From Axinella damicornis (Eukaryota > Porifera > Demospongiae > Axinellida > Axinellidae), in NCBI GenBank assembly GCA_963931865.1, contig OZ007512.1:9805160-9869159 (forward strand): DNA of 64,000 nucleotides, read 5' to 3'. Below are positions 10,210-21,006 of this stretch, in pieces. The position numbers and the translations under genes were made by a program. Within the stretch, counting starts at the first letter, position 1. Every line of letters starts with the position of its first letter. The notes beneath the pieces are model-generated. The model had not been told where the DNA came from and did no database searches. It was given only the letters and a program-made list of their open reading frames with translations.

Positions 10210-10564
10210 CTGTAAAAGGGATAGTTACATTAGTCAGTGTGGAATAAGATGATTGCACTGTTTCATGAGTAAAGCAATGCTACATTTCACCACGAGCAGA
10301 AGGTGAGTACCAATTTAGAGTACATGGAAGTAATCAGTGTTTTTCAGGCATTGGAGTCAAATTCAGCTATAATGAACTCAGCTTACTGCAGCCCCTGCCC
10401 CCTATACCCAGCGTCCCACAGCCAGTCCAGATCAAAGCTAGGGTAGGCAGCTACAGCAACTATTAACAGATCCTGAGTACGGTACCAGCATCTTCAGCCA
10501 AGTCTGTACTGCACCATAGCTGGTTTTACTTTCCCTATACAGTGGAGTTATAAATTGGTTAGGA

Positions 10565-10670
10565 AAAAAAAAATTCTCAACCCCGGTCTTGAACTTGCAA
10601 CCTACGGGTTACCAGTTTCACTCCTAGTCAACTACACCTATCCACGCACAGACATAATACACATTAGCAT
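10565..10670 (-). mobile_element. tRNA-derived SINE-like copy
   Basis: Read on the minus strand, a tRNA-like segment contains a B-box-like AGTTCAAGACC preceded by GGTTGCA and an A-box-like TGTAGTTGACTAGG region, followed by a run of T (A on the plus strand). It lies in the intron between the last kinase exon and the first tail mini-exon. Folding was not computed; it could be a tRNA relic. Confidence 0.35.
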
Positions 10671-10690
10671 TCATGTGCACACATACGTAC

Positions 10691-10940
10691 TGTAGTCGCG
10701 CATTATTAGGCATAACTCACCTATAGGCGCATAGGCGCTGTTGGGCGTAGGTTCGACTCTCGTCTCAGCTAAGTAGGATCGAGATTCGGAAGAAGATTTC
10801 AGCGTGGAGTGGAAAAAGCTACATTCAAAATGAAGCGCACTTCCTATTTGAGGAATGTCATTCGCCTCTTGCTTATATGTACGTACATACTTCTTTCCTG
10901 TGAAGATTTAGACGCATGCGCCTGATAACGTCAACTATGG
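10691..10940. mobile_element. Diverged copy of the GTAGTCGCGC MITE family
   Basis: The left end TGTAGTCGCGCATTATTAGG, the internal TAGGCGCATAGGCGCTGTT and GACTCTCGTCTCAG segments, and the right end with GCATGCGCCTGATAACG match the better preserved element at 32,814-33,092. Ends are degraded. It sits just downstream of the last kinase exon. Confidence 0.55.
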
Positions 10941-10958
10941 TGCTATATACACACTCAC

Positions 10959-13900
10959 TCTTAGTATTCAGAGCCTGCGAGATCTCTTCGAAAGTTGGCC
11001 TAGCCTGTAGGACGGAAACACATCAATAAAAACAATTCTGGATACCCACTTCATACTAGACAGAGATATTTCTTAAGCTTATTTACACGCATACTCTATC
11101 TGTACTGTAATACACTGGAGCTAATTCTTGGTAAATAAGGCAGGTAGAATATGCCATGCCAATGTTTGAGCATTACAAGTTACGTAGCATCCAGCATCTG
11201 ATCATATGGTGCATGGGCATGACGGTTCATTTTACAATTATAAGAAACTGCAAACAATTACAACTTTAAGCTCCAGTGATTTGTACTTCATGAATTGTCT
11301 CAACCACATCACTAAATTTTAACAAAAAACTTTGTTACAGAAGTAAGACACTTCACTGTCACTATCTACCTTTCGTTCTTTCCAGCAGCATTCCAGCAGG
11401 TCAGCTAAATATGATTCACAAGTGTGAGGGATTGGTGGGTGCTACCGTAGAGAAGTAAAAAATACGGTGACAAAATATATATACATGTCCCCCCAAAATG
11501 GCACTATTATCGTTTCCAAACGTGTGCTTGCAGGGCAGCTTTACGGAAAATTGGAAGGCTTCTTCAGAGAATCTGAATGCTTCTTCAAAGAACCAGAAGG
11601 TTAAGAAGCAGTGGTAGGCCTCTTGCTAAGAATACTGGGTTTGTGTGTGTGTACACACGTAAATTTCCAAAAGTTCCTGGAGCATTGCTATGGGTTTTAC
11701 ATTCGCAAGAGGTTGATTTGTGGCAGAGTTAAGGCATGCACAAAAAGTAGAAATGCTTTCTGAAAATGTGCCATCATTACACTCCTGGTATAGGAAAAAT
11801 TGTGCCGCGTAATATAATATAATGTAATCATTGAAACGTTTGACTATTTCGGAGTGGCGTACAGAGATTCTGACTACACCGTCGTGATCGCTATGATGCA
11901 GTGACACAAAATCAAAATAATTGTGCTGAAACTCACCTTGGTGGTAGAGATATGAACGCTTTTGTCTCGCCGTTGGCCACCCTTGCTCGAGCACTCTCTT
12001 CGACTTCCGGTGGCAGTACAGCCCTCGGGAAAGGCACACGAAGATTCTGACCACACGGCCGTGATCGCTCTCGTTCATTGACGCTTACATGGCAAAACTC
12101 ACCGTGCCGTCGAAGTTGTGAGTGCTCTTGTCTTCCTTTTGGTCGCCATTGCTCGCGATCGACTGAGCGTGGTTGCCACGTGGCATGTGCGTTAATTGGA
12201 ACGTATTGCAATACTTAGCTTGCGCTACGGCAGATACTAGGTTGCAACGAGGGTACTTTATGAATGGTACTTGAGAGCACTCGGAAATAATTTCTGATCT
12301 TCCCTGTATATAGCGGTCATGGTACTCACAATTGGAACGAACTGTCACACTTAGCTTGTGCTACCGTTTAACCGCGGCTACCAGGAGTGTGGTTGCCCCT
12401 CGTAATCTAAACTAATCTAAATAATGTAAATAATTAATAAACGTTTGACTATTTCCGAATGGCGAACAGAGATTCTGACTACACCGTCGTGATCGCTATC
12501 ATGCAGTGACACAAAATCAAAATAATTGTGCTGAAACTCACCTTGGTGGTAGAGATATGAGCGCTTTTGTCTTGCCGTGGCCGCCATTACTCGAGCGCTC
12601 TCTTCGACTTCCGGTGGCAGTACCGTTCTTAGGAAAGGCACACGAAGATTCTGACCACACGCCCGTGATCGCTGTTGTTCACTGACGCTTGCATGCCAAA
12701 ACTCGCAGTGCTGGGGAAGTTGCGAGTCCTGTAATAATGTCTTGTCTTCCTTTTGGTCGCCATTGCTCGCGATCGATTGAGCGTGGGTGCCACGTGGGAT
12801 GTGCGTTAATTGGAACGTACTGCGCTACGCAACCGGGGTTGCAACGCGGCTACACGTACTTTATGAAAGGGTACTCGAGAGCACTCTAAATAATTATTTC
12901 TGATCATCCCTGTATATAGCTATCATGGTACTCACATGATGTGTGATAATTGGAACGAACTGACACACTTAGCTTGAGCTACCATTTAACCGCGGCTACC
13001 AGGAGTGCGGTTGCCCCTCGATCTAAACTAAATAATTAAATAATAAACGTTTGACTATTTCGGAATGGCCTAGAAAGATTCTGACTACACCGTCGTGATC
13101 GCTATGATGCAGCGACACAAAATCAAAATAATTGTGCTGAAACTCACCTTGGTGGTGGAGATATGAACGTTTTTGTCTCGCCGTTGGCCACCATTGCTCG
13201 AGCGCTCTCTTCGACTTCCGGTGGCAGTACAGCCCTCGGGAAAGGCACACGAAGATTCTGACCACACGGCCGTGATCGCTGTCGTTCACTGACGCTTACA
13301 TGCCGAAACTCACCGTGCTGGCTAAGTTGTGAGTGCTGTAATAATGCCTTGTCGTCCTTTTGGTTGCCATTGCTTGCAATCGACTGAGCGTGGTTGCCAC
13401 GTGGCCTGTGCGTTAATTGGAACAAATTGCAGCTTCGCTACGGCGAGTCGCAACCGGGGTTGCAACGCGGCTACCAGGAGTGCGGTTGCCCCTCGAATGT
13501 GAAGAAGCATAATATATTATAGCGTACATATTGTCAGCTATTCTGCAAAGGTTCTGACTACACCGTCTTGGTCGCTATCTTGCAGTGACACAAACGTGTG
13601 CTGAAACTCACCTTGGTGATGGAGATATAGAACACTCCCAACACTACAAATATCTCGATGCTGCATTCAACATTCTGTAGCAGTTAGCACTCAAGTGATG
13701 CACATTTTTGCTATAGTATGCCTTTTCTGTGAACTACGAGGTTTGATAATTTACGTACATAGTATAAGTTTAATAGTAAATTCATACCTCTCCTTTAGCA
13801 ACTCTCATTGATATCTCGTACGACTTCACATCAGAGAATGGCACTTTCCGTGTTATGATTTCCCATGCAAATATGCCGTAGGAGTAGACATCGCAAGATT

Positions 13901-15127
13901 TTGAAACTGGTTCCCTCCGCATCATCTGAAACAGGATGGGCAGGCATACAAAGTTAACTCAGACGGCAAATACAGAGCAGAAGTAATAATCATTTCCACC
14001 TTGTATATAATGAAAACAGAGACCACTCATGAATTTCTGACAGGGCTGGCAATCTGATCTTTTGAGCGCAAGTAGGCCTTAAGGTAGTTAGCCAAGTTTG
14101 AAGCGTGAAGGATGTTTAGTTCGGCGGGTAGAGGGCACCCAAAATATAGCGCTTTTCCTATACGCTACATAATTATGGTTGGGGGGTAACCTAATCCCCC
14201 AACCATACATAAAAGTGCAATTTTGGTGCTCTCTAACTGCCAAACTACACATCTTATAGGCTTCAAACTTGGAGGCTTTACTAACTACCCTAAGACCTAC
14301 TGTATACACACACCCAAAAGTTTGCCAGCCCCCTCAGAATTTTTGGGCAGGCTGTATTCAGACTTATGAATATGTGCCATTCAAATCTACTATGAAAACA
14401 GGCAGTTATTAACTCAATACCTACTACTGCAAACAGCTTAAAGAAGCAGAAGAACTTGTACAAAGTATGAACGCCTAATATTAAACCCCTTATAAAAATT
14501 CTTATGGGCTTATGGGTATCCTCCGGGCTCATTTGGCTGCTACAGGGTGCAATGGGTTTTAATTAAGCAACCTACTACTAGTCAGACAACATTGTACCAT
14601 GCTACGTATGACATCAGTCGATTCTTTCCCAGCATTATTACCTCAGACATTCCAACCTTTCAAAATTTTAATGAGGGCGACAAATGCAGTCTTACATGAC
14701 AATCATCATCGATGACGCCATCATGCGCTCTTGGTACACTCTATAGTCTCTGATTGACACATGAAGAAGACTTATCACTACATATTTGGCCCAAAATGTG
14801 ATGGTGCTAATAATCATGCTACATAAAATTGAAGAGAGTAGCTAGTGACGGAGGGTGATAACATATACTAGGAGGGTGACCACTGCTAAATGAGGGTGTC
14901 ACCCTCATAATGAGGGTGAGTTGGAAGGTCTGTTACCTCTGGAGCGATCCAGGCACACGTTCCTACAATCGACGTTTGCTTCATAGTATGCTCCAAGGTC
15001 TGAGCACAGCCAAGATCAACAATCTGAGGCAGGGTTTATTGAAAATATCACAGGGGGGGGGAGAAAAACAGAAAGTTTGTGGGGGCAATTGAATAGTGTG
15101 TGACAGTGCGCCATTTAGGGGGGGGAG

Positions 15128-15158
<31 letters not shown>

Positions 15159-18100
15159 CCAAAAAAAAGAAACCCTGATCTGAGGTAAAAGAAATGCTAA
15201 AGTCAGGAATATATGTGACCGGATTTGCGAAAAGGGACCATATCCCGCATTTTGTCAAAATTTAGTTAGCTATACCAGTGGCCAGTACTACCTTCGGTGG
15301 GTCGTCCATGAAAATTTGGAAGCGATCGGACGTACCTTGGCATAGTAACGGTTGCGTAAAGTAACGCTATCGCGGATAATTGAAACCGAGAAATTCGATT
15401 CCAAATGCGTTGTTAGGTTACTCCGTGCATGTCCGTATTACGGAAGCGGGCACGTTTTGCTGTAACTCGATCGGTTGTGTCTTCAACATAAAAGCGGTGA
15501 AGAAAATAGCTTGTCTTGACCGACGATGAGTCCAGGGAGAACTATGACGGACCCCTGCTGTACAGCTGTGTGTAGAGAGACAGACCTGCCGTTCATAGGG
15601 CTGTTTAGCGTCCCTAGCAACGCCCTCCGTACACGCGCGCTCGACATCGATACGCCATCGTTCTTTAGTGTTTATTTCACTTGTCAAAGTGACTGCAAGC
15701 CCAAGAGTCTAGGAACTGGAAGAGCAAGGGTTGGTAAGTCTGCCAAAGTGATAATCTCGTTTTTGTGAAGTGCACGCCGTTTGTCATAAAAACGACGCTA
15801 ACAAGAATTTAATGTTTGCGGGATATGGTCCCTTTTCGCAAATCCGGTCACATATGAGTTAAAAAAAGCAGTAGTTGTGACCTTTGCATCCAGGCTCGAC
15901 ATGAGGACAACTGCATGGAAGAGAGGATTGCAACTGGACATCAGACATAGCAGTCCTAGCTTACACGTAACAAAAGCATTATTACAGGGCCAGAATATGG
16001 TGGAAGTAGATTAGAATAATGATACTCCATTAAGATATCTACGTATGCGTTACTCATACACAAATTCGTCCATCACCATGCAGCAATTACCATTAACAGT
16101 AGGCATCAAAATGGCTCAAAATGGCTGTTTTTGACTCAAAGATCTTCCATTTTAAACATCATCATCGCACGTACATGACAACTCATACGTAGTAGCTACG
16201 TAGCAGGAGCATATGAGCTGCCTACAGAAGTGCTCCTGTAGCTACCTATGTTGAAGACACTTGAGGTGGAACGCTGTGTTTGAAGCTTAGACCAACCATG
16301 AGAGCGGACTAATGCACTGCCAAATTGTCACACCTTCACCAAATGTCCCAATAACAAATAGATGCAAAGTGATTTACCATTGCTTGACTTGAGGTCTCTG
16401 TGGATGATATTCCGCCCATGAAGGTAGATCATTCCTGTGAAAAGAGCAGATTGATCTCAACTAATCGTCATAGAGAATGATCACAGTTGTACTCTGCCAT
16501 ACATTACTTGCACAATTTGAGTGGATCTTTGGTGTATGAGTTAAAGATGCTGAATTCTGACACTTCTTCTTTTCTTTCACTGCTCAAACAGTGCTGGACA
16601 GACAGACAGACAGACTTACGCCGTGGACTACTTTGACTTGATACTAGGTAGGCCTACTGCCGATTATTATTACAGCATGCACGATGAGATGGCTAAGGCC
16701 TACCGATTTTTCAATGTCAGCATGCATGCAGAATGAGATATCATAACTTGTGGCAGTAATGTTAGAAACAGGGTGTGGTCAAGTTGTATAAAATTAGAAA
16801 CAAGACTTTCACGCAGCTTTTCTCAGCCTCTTGAATGGATCTCTGGTGTGTGAGTTATGTAGACATTAGTATTTTCTGAATTCTGACATTTCTATCCTGA
16901 ACTAAAAGCCTTCAACAAGGCCTTCACTGCTCAAATTGCTAATTTTTGTGTCCACAGACAGACGGGACACGAACTGATAACTTAACACCTGCTATGTGCA
17001 TGCGTACGGGCACGTACAACATAGTCATTCTACCGACTTTATGTATAAATACATGAGAACATCTGGCCCAGCAACACTGTACCTTCTGCCACTTGTTTCA
17101 ACCACAGCAAGCCCTGTTCTAGAGAAAGTTCTTTGGGCTGCCCGTGAATGTAGTCGAAGATGGAGCCATTGTCAGCAAATTCTGGGTACAAAGTTCAATA
17201 CACAAAATGATGGGGATGGTGGACAGTACAAGAGTTTAAGAATGTATCGAGGTGATGGATACGTATATAGCTGAACAGCAAAAAGTAAGGAACAAGGTAG
17301 GGAGGATAAAGCAGTTCAGCATACAACCCCACCCTACAAATCCCTTCACATAATACGTACATACATGCCCAGTGCATTAGCTTGTGCACCAACCGAATAA
17401 ATATTTCAAGAATTTTGAAACGTTGAATTCGGTTGGTGCGCAAGCTAATACACTGGGCATGGATACACTCAACCACACAGGACTTTACAGACGTGCATAC
17501 ATGACTGTTACAATGAAAACAGATATGTAGGGGGTGCACTGCTTTATGCCATCCCCACCATTTACCCTGTTTTGCAGTTCTGCTATCCTCAATGCAAATT
17601 GCTGAAGCTTCATGCAAAAACCGTTGTGAGAGATTCATGCAATTTTGAACTAGCCCATCTGAAGAAACAAGGAACCAATTTTGGCTCTTTGGTGACCTGT
17701 ACTTTCGTGAAGCTTTTTCAAGACACTTCAAGTCTTCTTGGTCAGGAAAACACTCAAAGATAGAGGCTTGCATGTTGACCGTGCACGTGTTTGAGATTTT
17801 TGAGAGTGCGTGTCCGCTCTATCTCTATGGTGCAGTGTAACACCTGAGCTAGAGATAACATGAACAAGTAGTGCATTCCTGGTATTGCAGGGCAGACAGA
17901 GCGAGGGTCTCATTATTTGCAGGACTAGAATGGCTCGGACATGGACTAGAGAAGGTCTTTCCTTCATAACATTAGCTGGCTTTATACTGTGGTATATGGT
18001 ATGTGTCATTAAAGATGATGCGTGTTTGCAGAGCTGCTTCCGTCACGGCTCCAGATTTACCCACAAAAAAAAACACAGCTGCGGAAGGCATAAACAAAGC

Positions 18101-19192
18101 TACGAAGATCTGTAAGTGAAGCTGTACCGTTTTTCGGAAAATTAGGTACATAGAAACTAGGGAGAAGCGCTCTGCATCTTTGGAAGAAATCTGTAAATTC
18201 TCGGAAAAAGCCTTTAATTGGTAAAGCTGCGTCAAAAAAGCATGTCAGAATTTTGGCATCAATTCCTTCTTCAAAGTCTTGGGGGGTCAAATGTCGCATT
18301 GGACTGGTATTGAGTGCAGGCCAAGACTGGCTATGAGTAAATAGGCTATATATAAATCAACTGTAGAAGCATCAGTCTACCCCCCCCCCCCCCCCCCAAA
18401 AAAAAAACCAAAAAAAAAACAACATCAATCCAGTCCACACCGTCCAGTGAATGAAGACACCAGAGCTGGGAAGTGTTGTGTACAAAGTAATGACCTCTGA
18501 CAAACCTGTGACGATATAGTACTGAATTTGCTCCTGAACAGTGCCATAGTAGTGGATGACAGAAGGATGATGCAGGGAGCTTAGCACTTCAATCTAAATG
18601 GAAAATACGTAGGTTTCAGGACATAACACTCCATGTCGTAAAATAATCTAGCCATCTTGGTGGGCACAATGTGAATTGTGAATTGACTAATCAGACACAA
18701 GAATTATAGTCAACAGCTTCAGGTCAGTCGATCAGTCACCTAATTCATCGTTCAGACCCTACTATTTCACCTGTGAAGTGAGTGAAGCCAAGGGTTCACA
18801 ACAATTAGAGTGTGCAACTGCCATATGGTTTCCACTACCACCATCTCCCTAGTATGACCTAGCCAATCAGTGTGGCCTACATGTACATACATGGGCTGTG
18901 TAAACTCTGTAGTAATCAGTTTTGCACTTACTAGGAGCATCCAGCTGCTATTGCTTCACCACTGATAGCCTACGCCATACTGCCAAGATGGTGGTAGTGG
19001 AAACCATAAGTTGCACACTCTTATTGCTTGGTGAAGCTCAGCAGGATGCTTGAATTAGCAAGAAACCCACCTCTCTTTCATTGAGATCAATCACCGCCTT
19101 GATGGCCACAGTCAAGGCCTTCCACTGTCCCTTCCACACCGTTCCATACCCTCCTCTCCCCACACGATCAATGAACTCCAGATCAGCATACA
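10959..19192 (-). CDS. MLK/ZAK-like protein kinase domain, catalytically competent copy (nine exons)
   Basis: Exons: 19071-19192, 18506-18593, 17083-17181, 16378-16434, 15882-15910, 14937-15023, 13788-13925, 11370-11441, 10959-11004. They join in phase to 246 codons, a complete kinase domain that would phosphorylate Ser/Thr proteins. Visible landmarks in order: Gly loop GRGGYGTVWKG, VAIK lysine, alpha-C Glu in EREIEVL, hinge YYIVTEFADNGS, HRDLKSSN, DLG (in place of DFG), activation segment ending GTCAWIAPE, DVYSYGIFAWEI, and ARPTFEEI at the end. Human ZAK has closely similar hinge (VTEYASLGSLYDYI) and DTYSYGV motifs, so the TKL group is well supported; the exact subfamily is not. The domain begins and ends in phase 1, matching mini-exons on both sides. 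No start codon, N-terminal region or promoter was identified, so this is a partial gene model. Confidence 0.9.
11851..13510. repeat. Three tandem copies of a roughly 500-590 bp repeat
   Basis: Units at about 11,851-12,400, 12,450-13,020 and 13,060-13,500 share long blocks (TTCGACTTCCGGTGGCAGTA, CACGAAGATTCTGACCACAC, CTACCAGGAGTGCGGTTGCC). A fourth, partial unit runs to about 13,620. An inverted copy lies at 45,340-45,835 and a fragment at about 31,310-31,392. The open frames inside are not alike enough to suggest protein selection. The array fills the intron between kinase exons seven and eight. A non-autonomous transposon is likely, since the isolated copy has CACTCCTGGTAG near both ends in opposite orientation. 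Confidence 0.75.
15134..15168. repeat. Homopolymer tract C(27)A(8)
   Basis: A run of 27 C followed by 8 A, close to the 3' side of a kinase exon (14937-15023). A similar C/A run lies at about 18,380-18,420. Such runs are prone to assembly and sequencing error, so their exact length is not reliable. Confidence 0.8.
15214..15852. mobile_element. Non-autonomous Tc1/mariner-like transposon with perfect 36-bp inverted ends
   Basis: The left end TGTGACCGGATTTGCGAAAA, extending on to CATATCCCGCA, is repeated exactly in reverse complement at the right end. The element is 639 bp and is flanked by TA on both sides (15212-15213 and 15853-15854). Internal frames do not resemble a transposase. It lies in a kinase intron only about 30 bp from the 29-nt exon at 15882-15910. 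Confidence 0.85.
17364..17461. mobile_element. 98-bp foldback element
   Basis: CATGCCCAGTGCATTAGCTT at the left and its near-perfect reverse complement at the right give arms of about 35 bp around a short A/T-rich loop. It lies in the intron after kinase exon two. A long minus-strand frame (17,195-17,773) runs through it, but kinase exons on either side join directly in phase, so that frame is not needed. Confidence 0.7.
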
Positions 19193-19979
19193 CTAGTAAC
19201 CAAAATAATCTCAGTTAAATTGCAACAAGAATGAAATTGATAACTACGTAAAACTGCAGGAGTGCTACAAAGGTATTTATCCTTCAGGATTGTATTAGCA
19301 TGCCAGGTACGTACGTACATAATTATGTGGATCCTAGTTAAATTATGATGCTCAAAGGCGCCGGCCACTAAGAATGGGAAAGAACCTTGTAATGAACACA
19401 CAGTAATCAAGCCCTACACCTCTTGGTAAGCATGAGTACACACAAGGTGTCATGCGTGCAATGGGGAATTACTGTATATCTGGAAATTTTCATTGTTAAA
19501 ATATTTTCGCGAATGCCACTAAACGCAAAAATTTATCATGTGAAATAATTTAAGGAAAGTGGATAAATTACATTACGGTAACGAACACATGTACCTTACT
19601 GCGCAATTCCCGAAGAAGCTGGGTCGGCGTGTCAGTGAAAAAACGGCAAGTACAGCAAGGTCAGTCGTTTAAAAAAATTCGCTTTGATCACTGCAGTTCG
19701 CGAAAATGTTTCGACATGAATAATTGTCACCGGAAAGATTTTCAACACGAAAATTTCCCGATATACGGTAGAACCCATAGAGTACACTGATAAACCTATA
19801 TACAAACAGGCAACTATTTTTCAAGCAATAAAGCCCAGCAACAAAAGCTCACTAATTGTTATACAACAAGTTGGCTTAATTCCAACTTCCAAGGCCACAA
19901 AAGAGGAGGCAAAGTGGCTTGGCATCCACCATTTACACGTCCTCCCGCATGGCCTGGGAATGTGGCTAGTCAGCTCTAC

Positions 19980-20033
19980 CGAGTGTATCTGTTGCGGTGG
20001 AAGGAGGGGGTGAGGGTGGCGGTTCCACTGCAC
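19980..20033 (-). CDS. Mini-exon between the two kinase domains
   Basis: A 54-nt phase 1-1 exon-like unit with acceptor TTTTACAG codes AVEPPPSPPPSTATDTL. It matches best the first tail mini-exon of the other kinase copy (10156-10209, AVPPRPSLPPSTTKDTL), so a kinase plus this mini-exon was probably duplicated together. Splicing onward to the exon at 19071-19192 would give ...TDTL-V-YADLEF in frame. Without splicing (the donor GTAGAG is weak) the frame ends four codons on, after TDTLGRAD, with TAG at 19966-19968. This choice decides between one fused gene and two genes. Confidence 0.6.
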
Positions 20034-21006
20034 CTGTAAAATGAGTCAGAGTGTGCGTTACCAGAGTCGGTAGACTAATTATGTATGTGACTCTCTCAGC
20101 ACAAACCACCCATTCATCATATTTTGTTGAAACTGAGATTATTACACCATCAGAGAACACATTTACTGCTGATCACAAGGCTACTTCATTTTTCAATGGA
20201 TTCGACTTGCGCAAGCAATGTTTTAGGTGCTTGAACATCATCGATATGAAAGTTTATTTTGATCGTATGCAGTACTTTAAATGTGGATTAATTCCAAATG
20301 CATAGGACTGCAAAATTCAGTTCTTCTTTCATTCTTCCTCTTCTTCCTTGGACATGACTCCCTCACGACGACACGAAACAGCAGCATTAAACTGAGCAGT
20401 GCACGACCCCACAGCTTTTCACAACTTTGAAGTCTCACGAGGCTCTTGAAAGCACCCACTCAAAAACAATGGCCACGAATATTGAACTCCTACCTAGGCA
20501 CTATCACTACTTGGTTTGACAGCTGCTTTGGCTATTACCCTGCTAGTACATCACTCTACCACTCTCTCTGATACAGTGTAGATGCAAGTCGTGTATCCCC
20601 AATATGCAGACACATACATTATACAAGTAGCTTCGCTTGCTTCACTCGCTCAGCTACGTACTTCCCCCGGCCTTGTTCGCCTACGTGAGTAATCTGGTGC
20701 AGAACCGCCCTCTGTGCAGAACTGCTGCTCCCCGATTGCGTCCACTTCGACTGCTGCTCCGCGACTGCATCTGCTTGTAGACCCAGCTAGCTGTTCCGGA
20801 AGATTCCAGCCCATGCCAGGGACCAATGTTCTCGAATATTCTTCGTGGAGTTCGAGGTTCAGTGAGTTGAAGTACGAAGGTCGCGCATCACTAGTCTAGT
20901 CCCGCTCCAAGAACATCCCACTTCCGTCACACACACACACACACACAGACACCCGTTAAAATCTTAATGTATTGACAAGTACATTATTCATCTGCTACGC
21001 ACTCAC
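20034..21006. other. Intron or intergenic DNA between mini-exon and pseudokinase
   Basis: No further exon is supported here. The stretch 20,630-20,900 is richer in CpG, and an (AC)n run lies at about 20,930-20,946. Confidence 0.5.

Noticed and set aside
15418..15768. Frames on both strands inside the 639-bp inverted-end element
   Set aside because: No DDE-transposase features and too short; the element is non-autonomous.
17195..17773. 192-codon minus-strand frame inside the kinase gene
   Set aside because: It lies in an intron, crosses the 17,364-17,461 foldback, and the flanking kinase exons join directly in phase without it.
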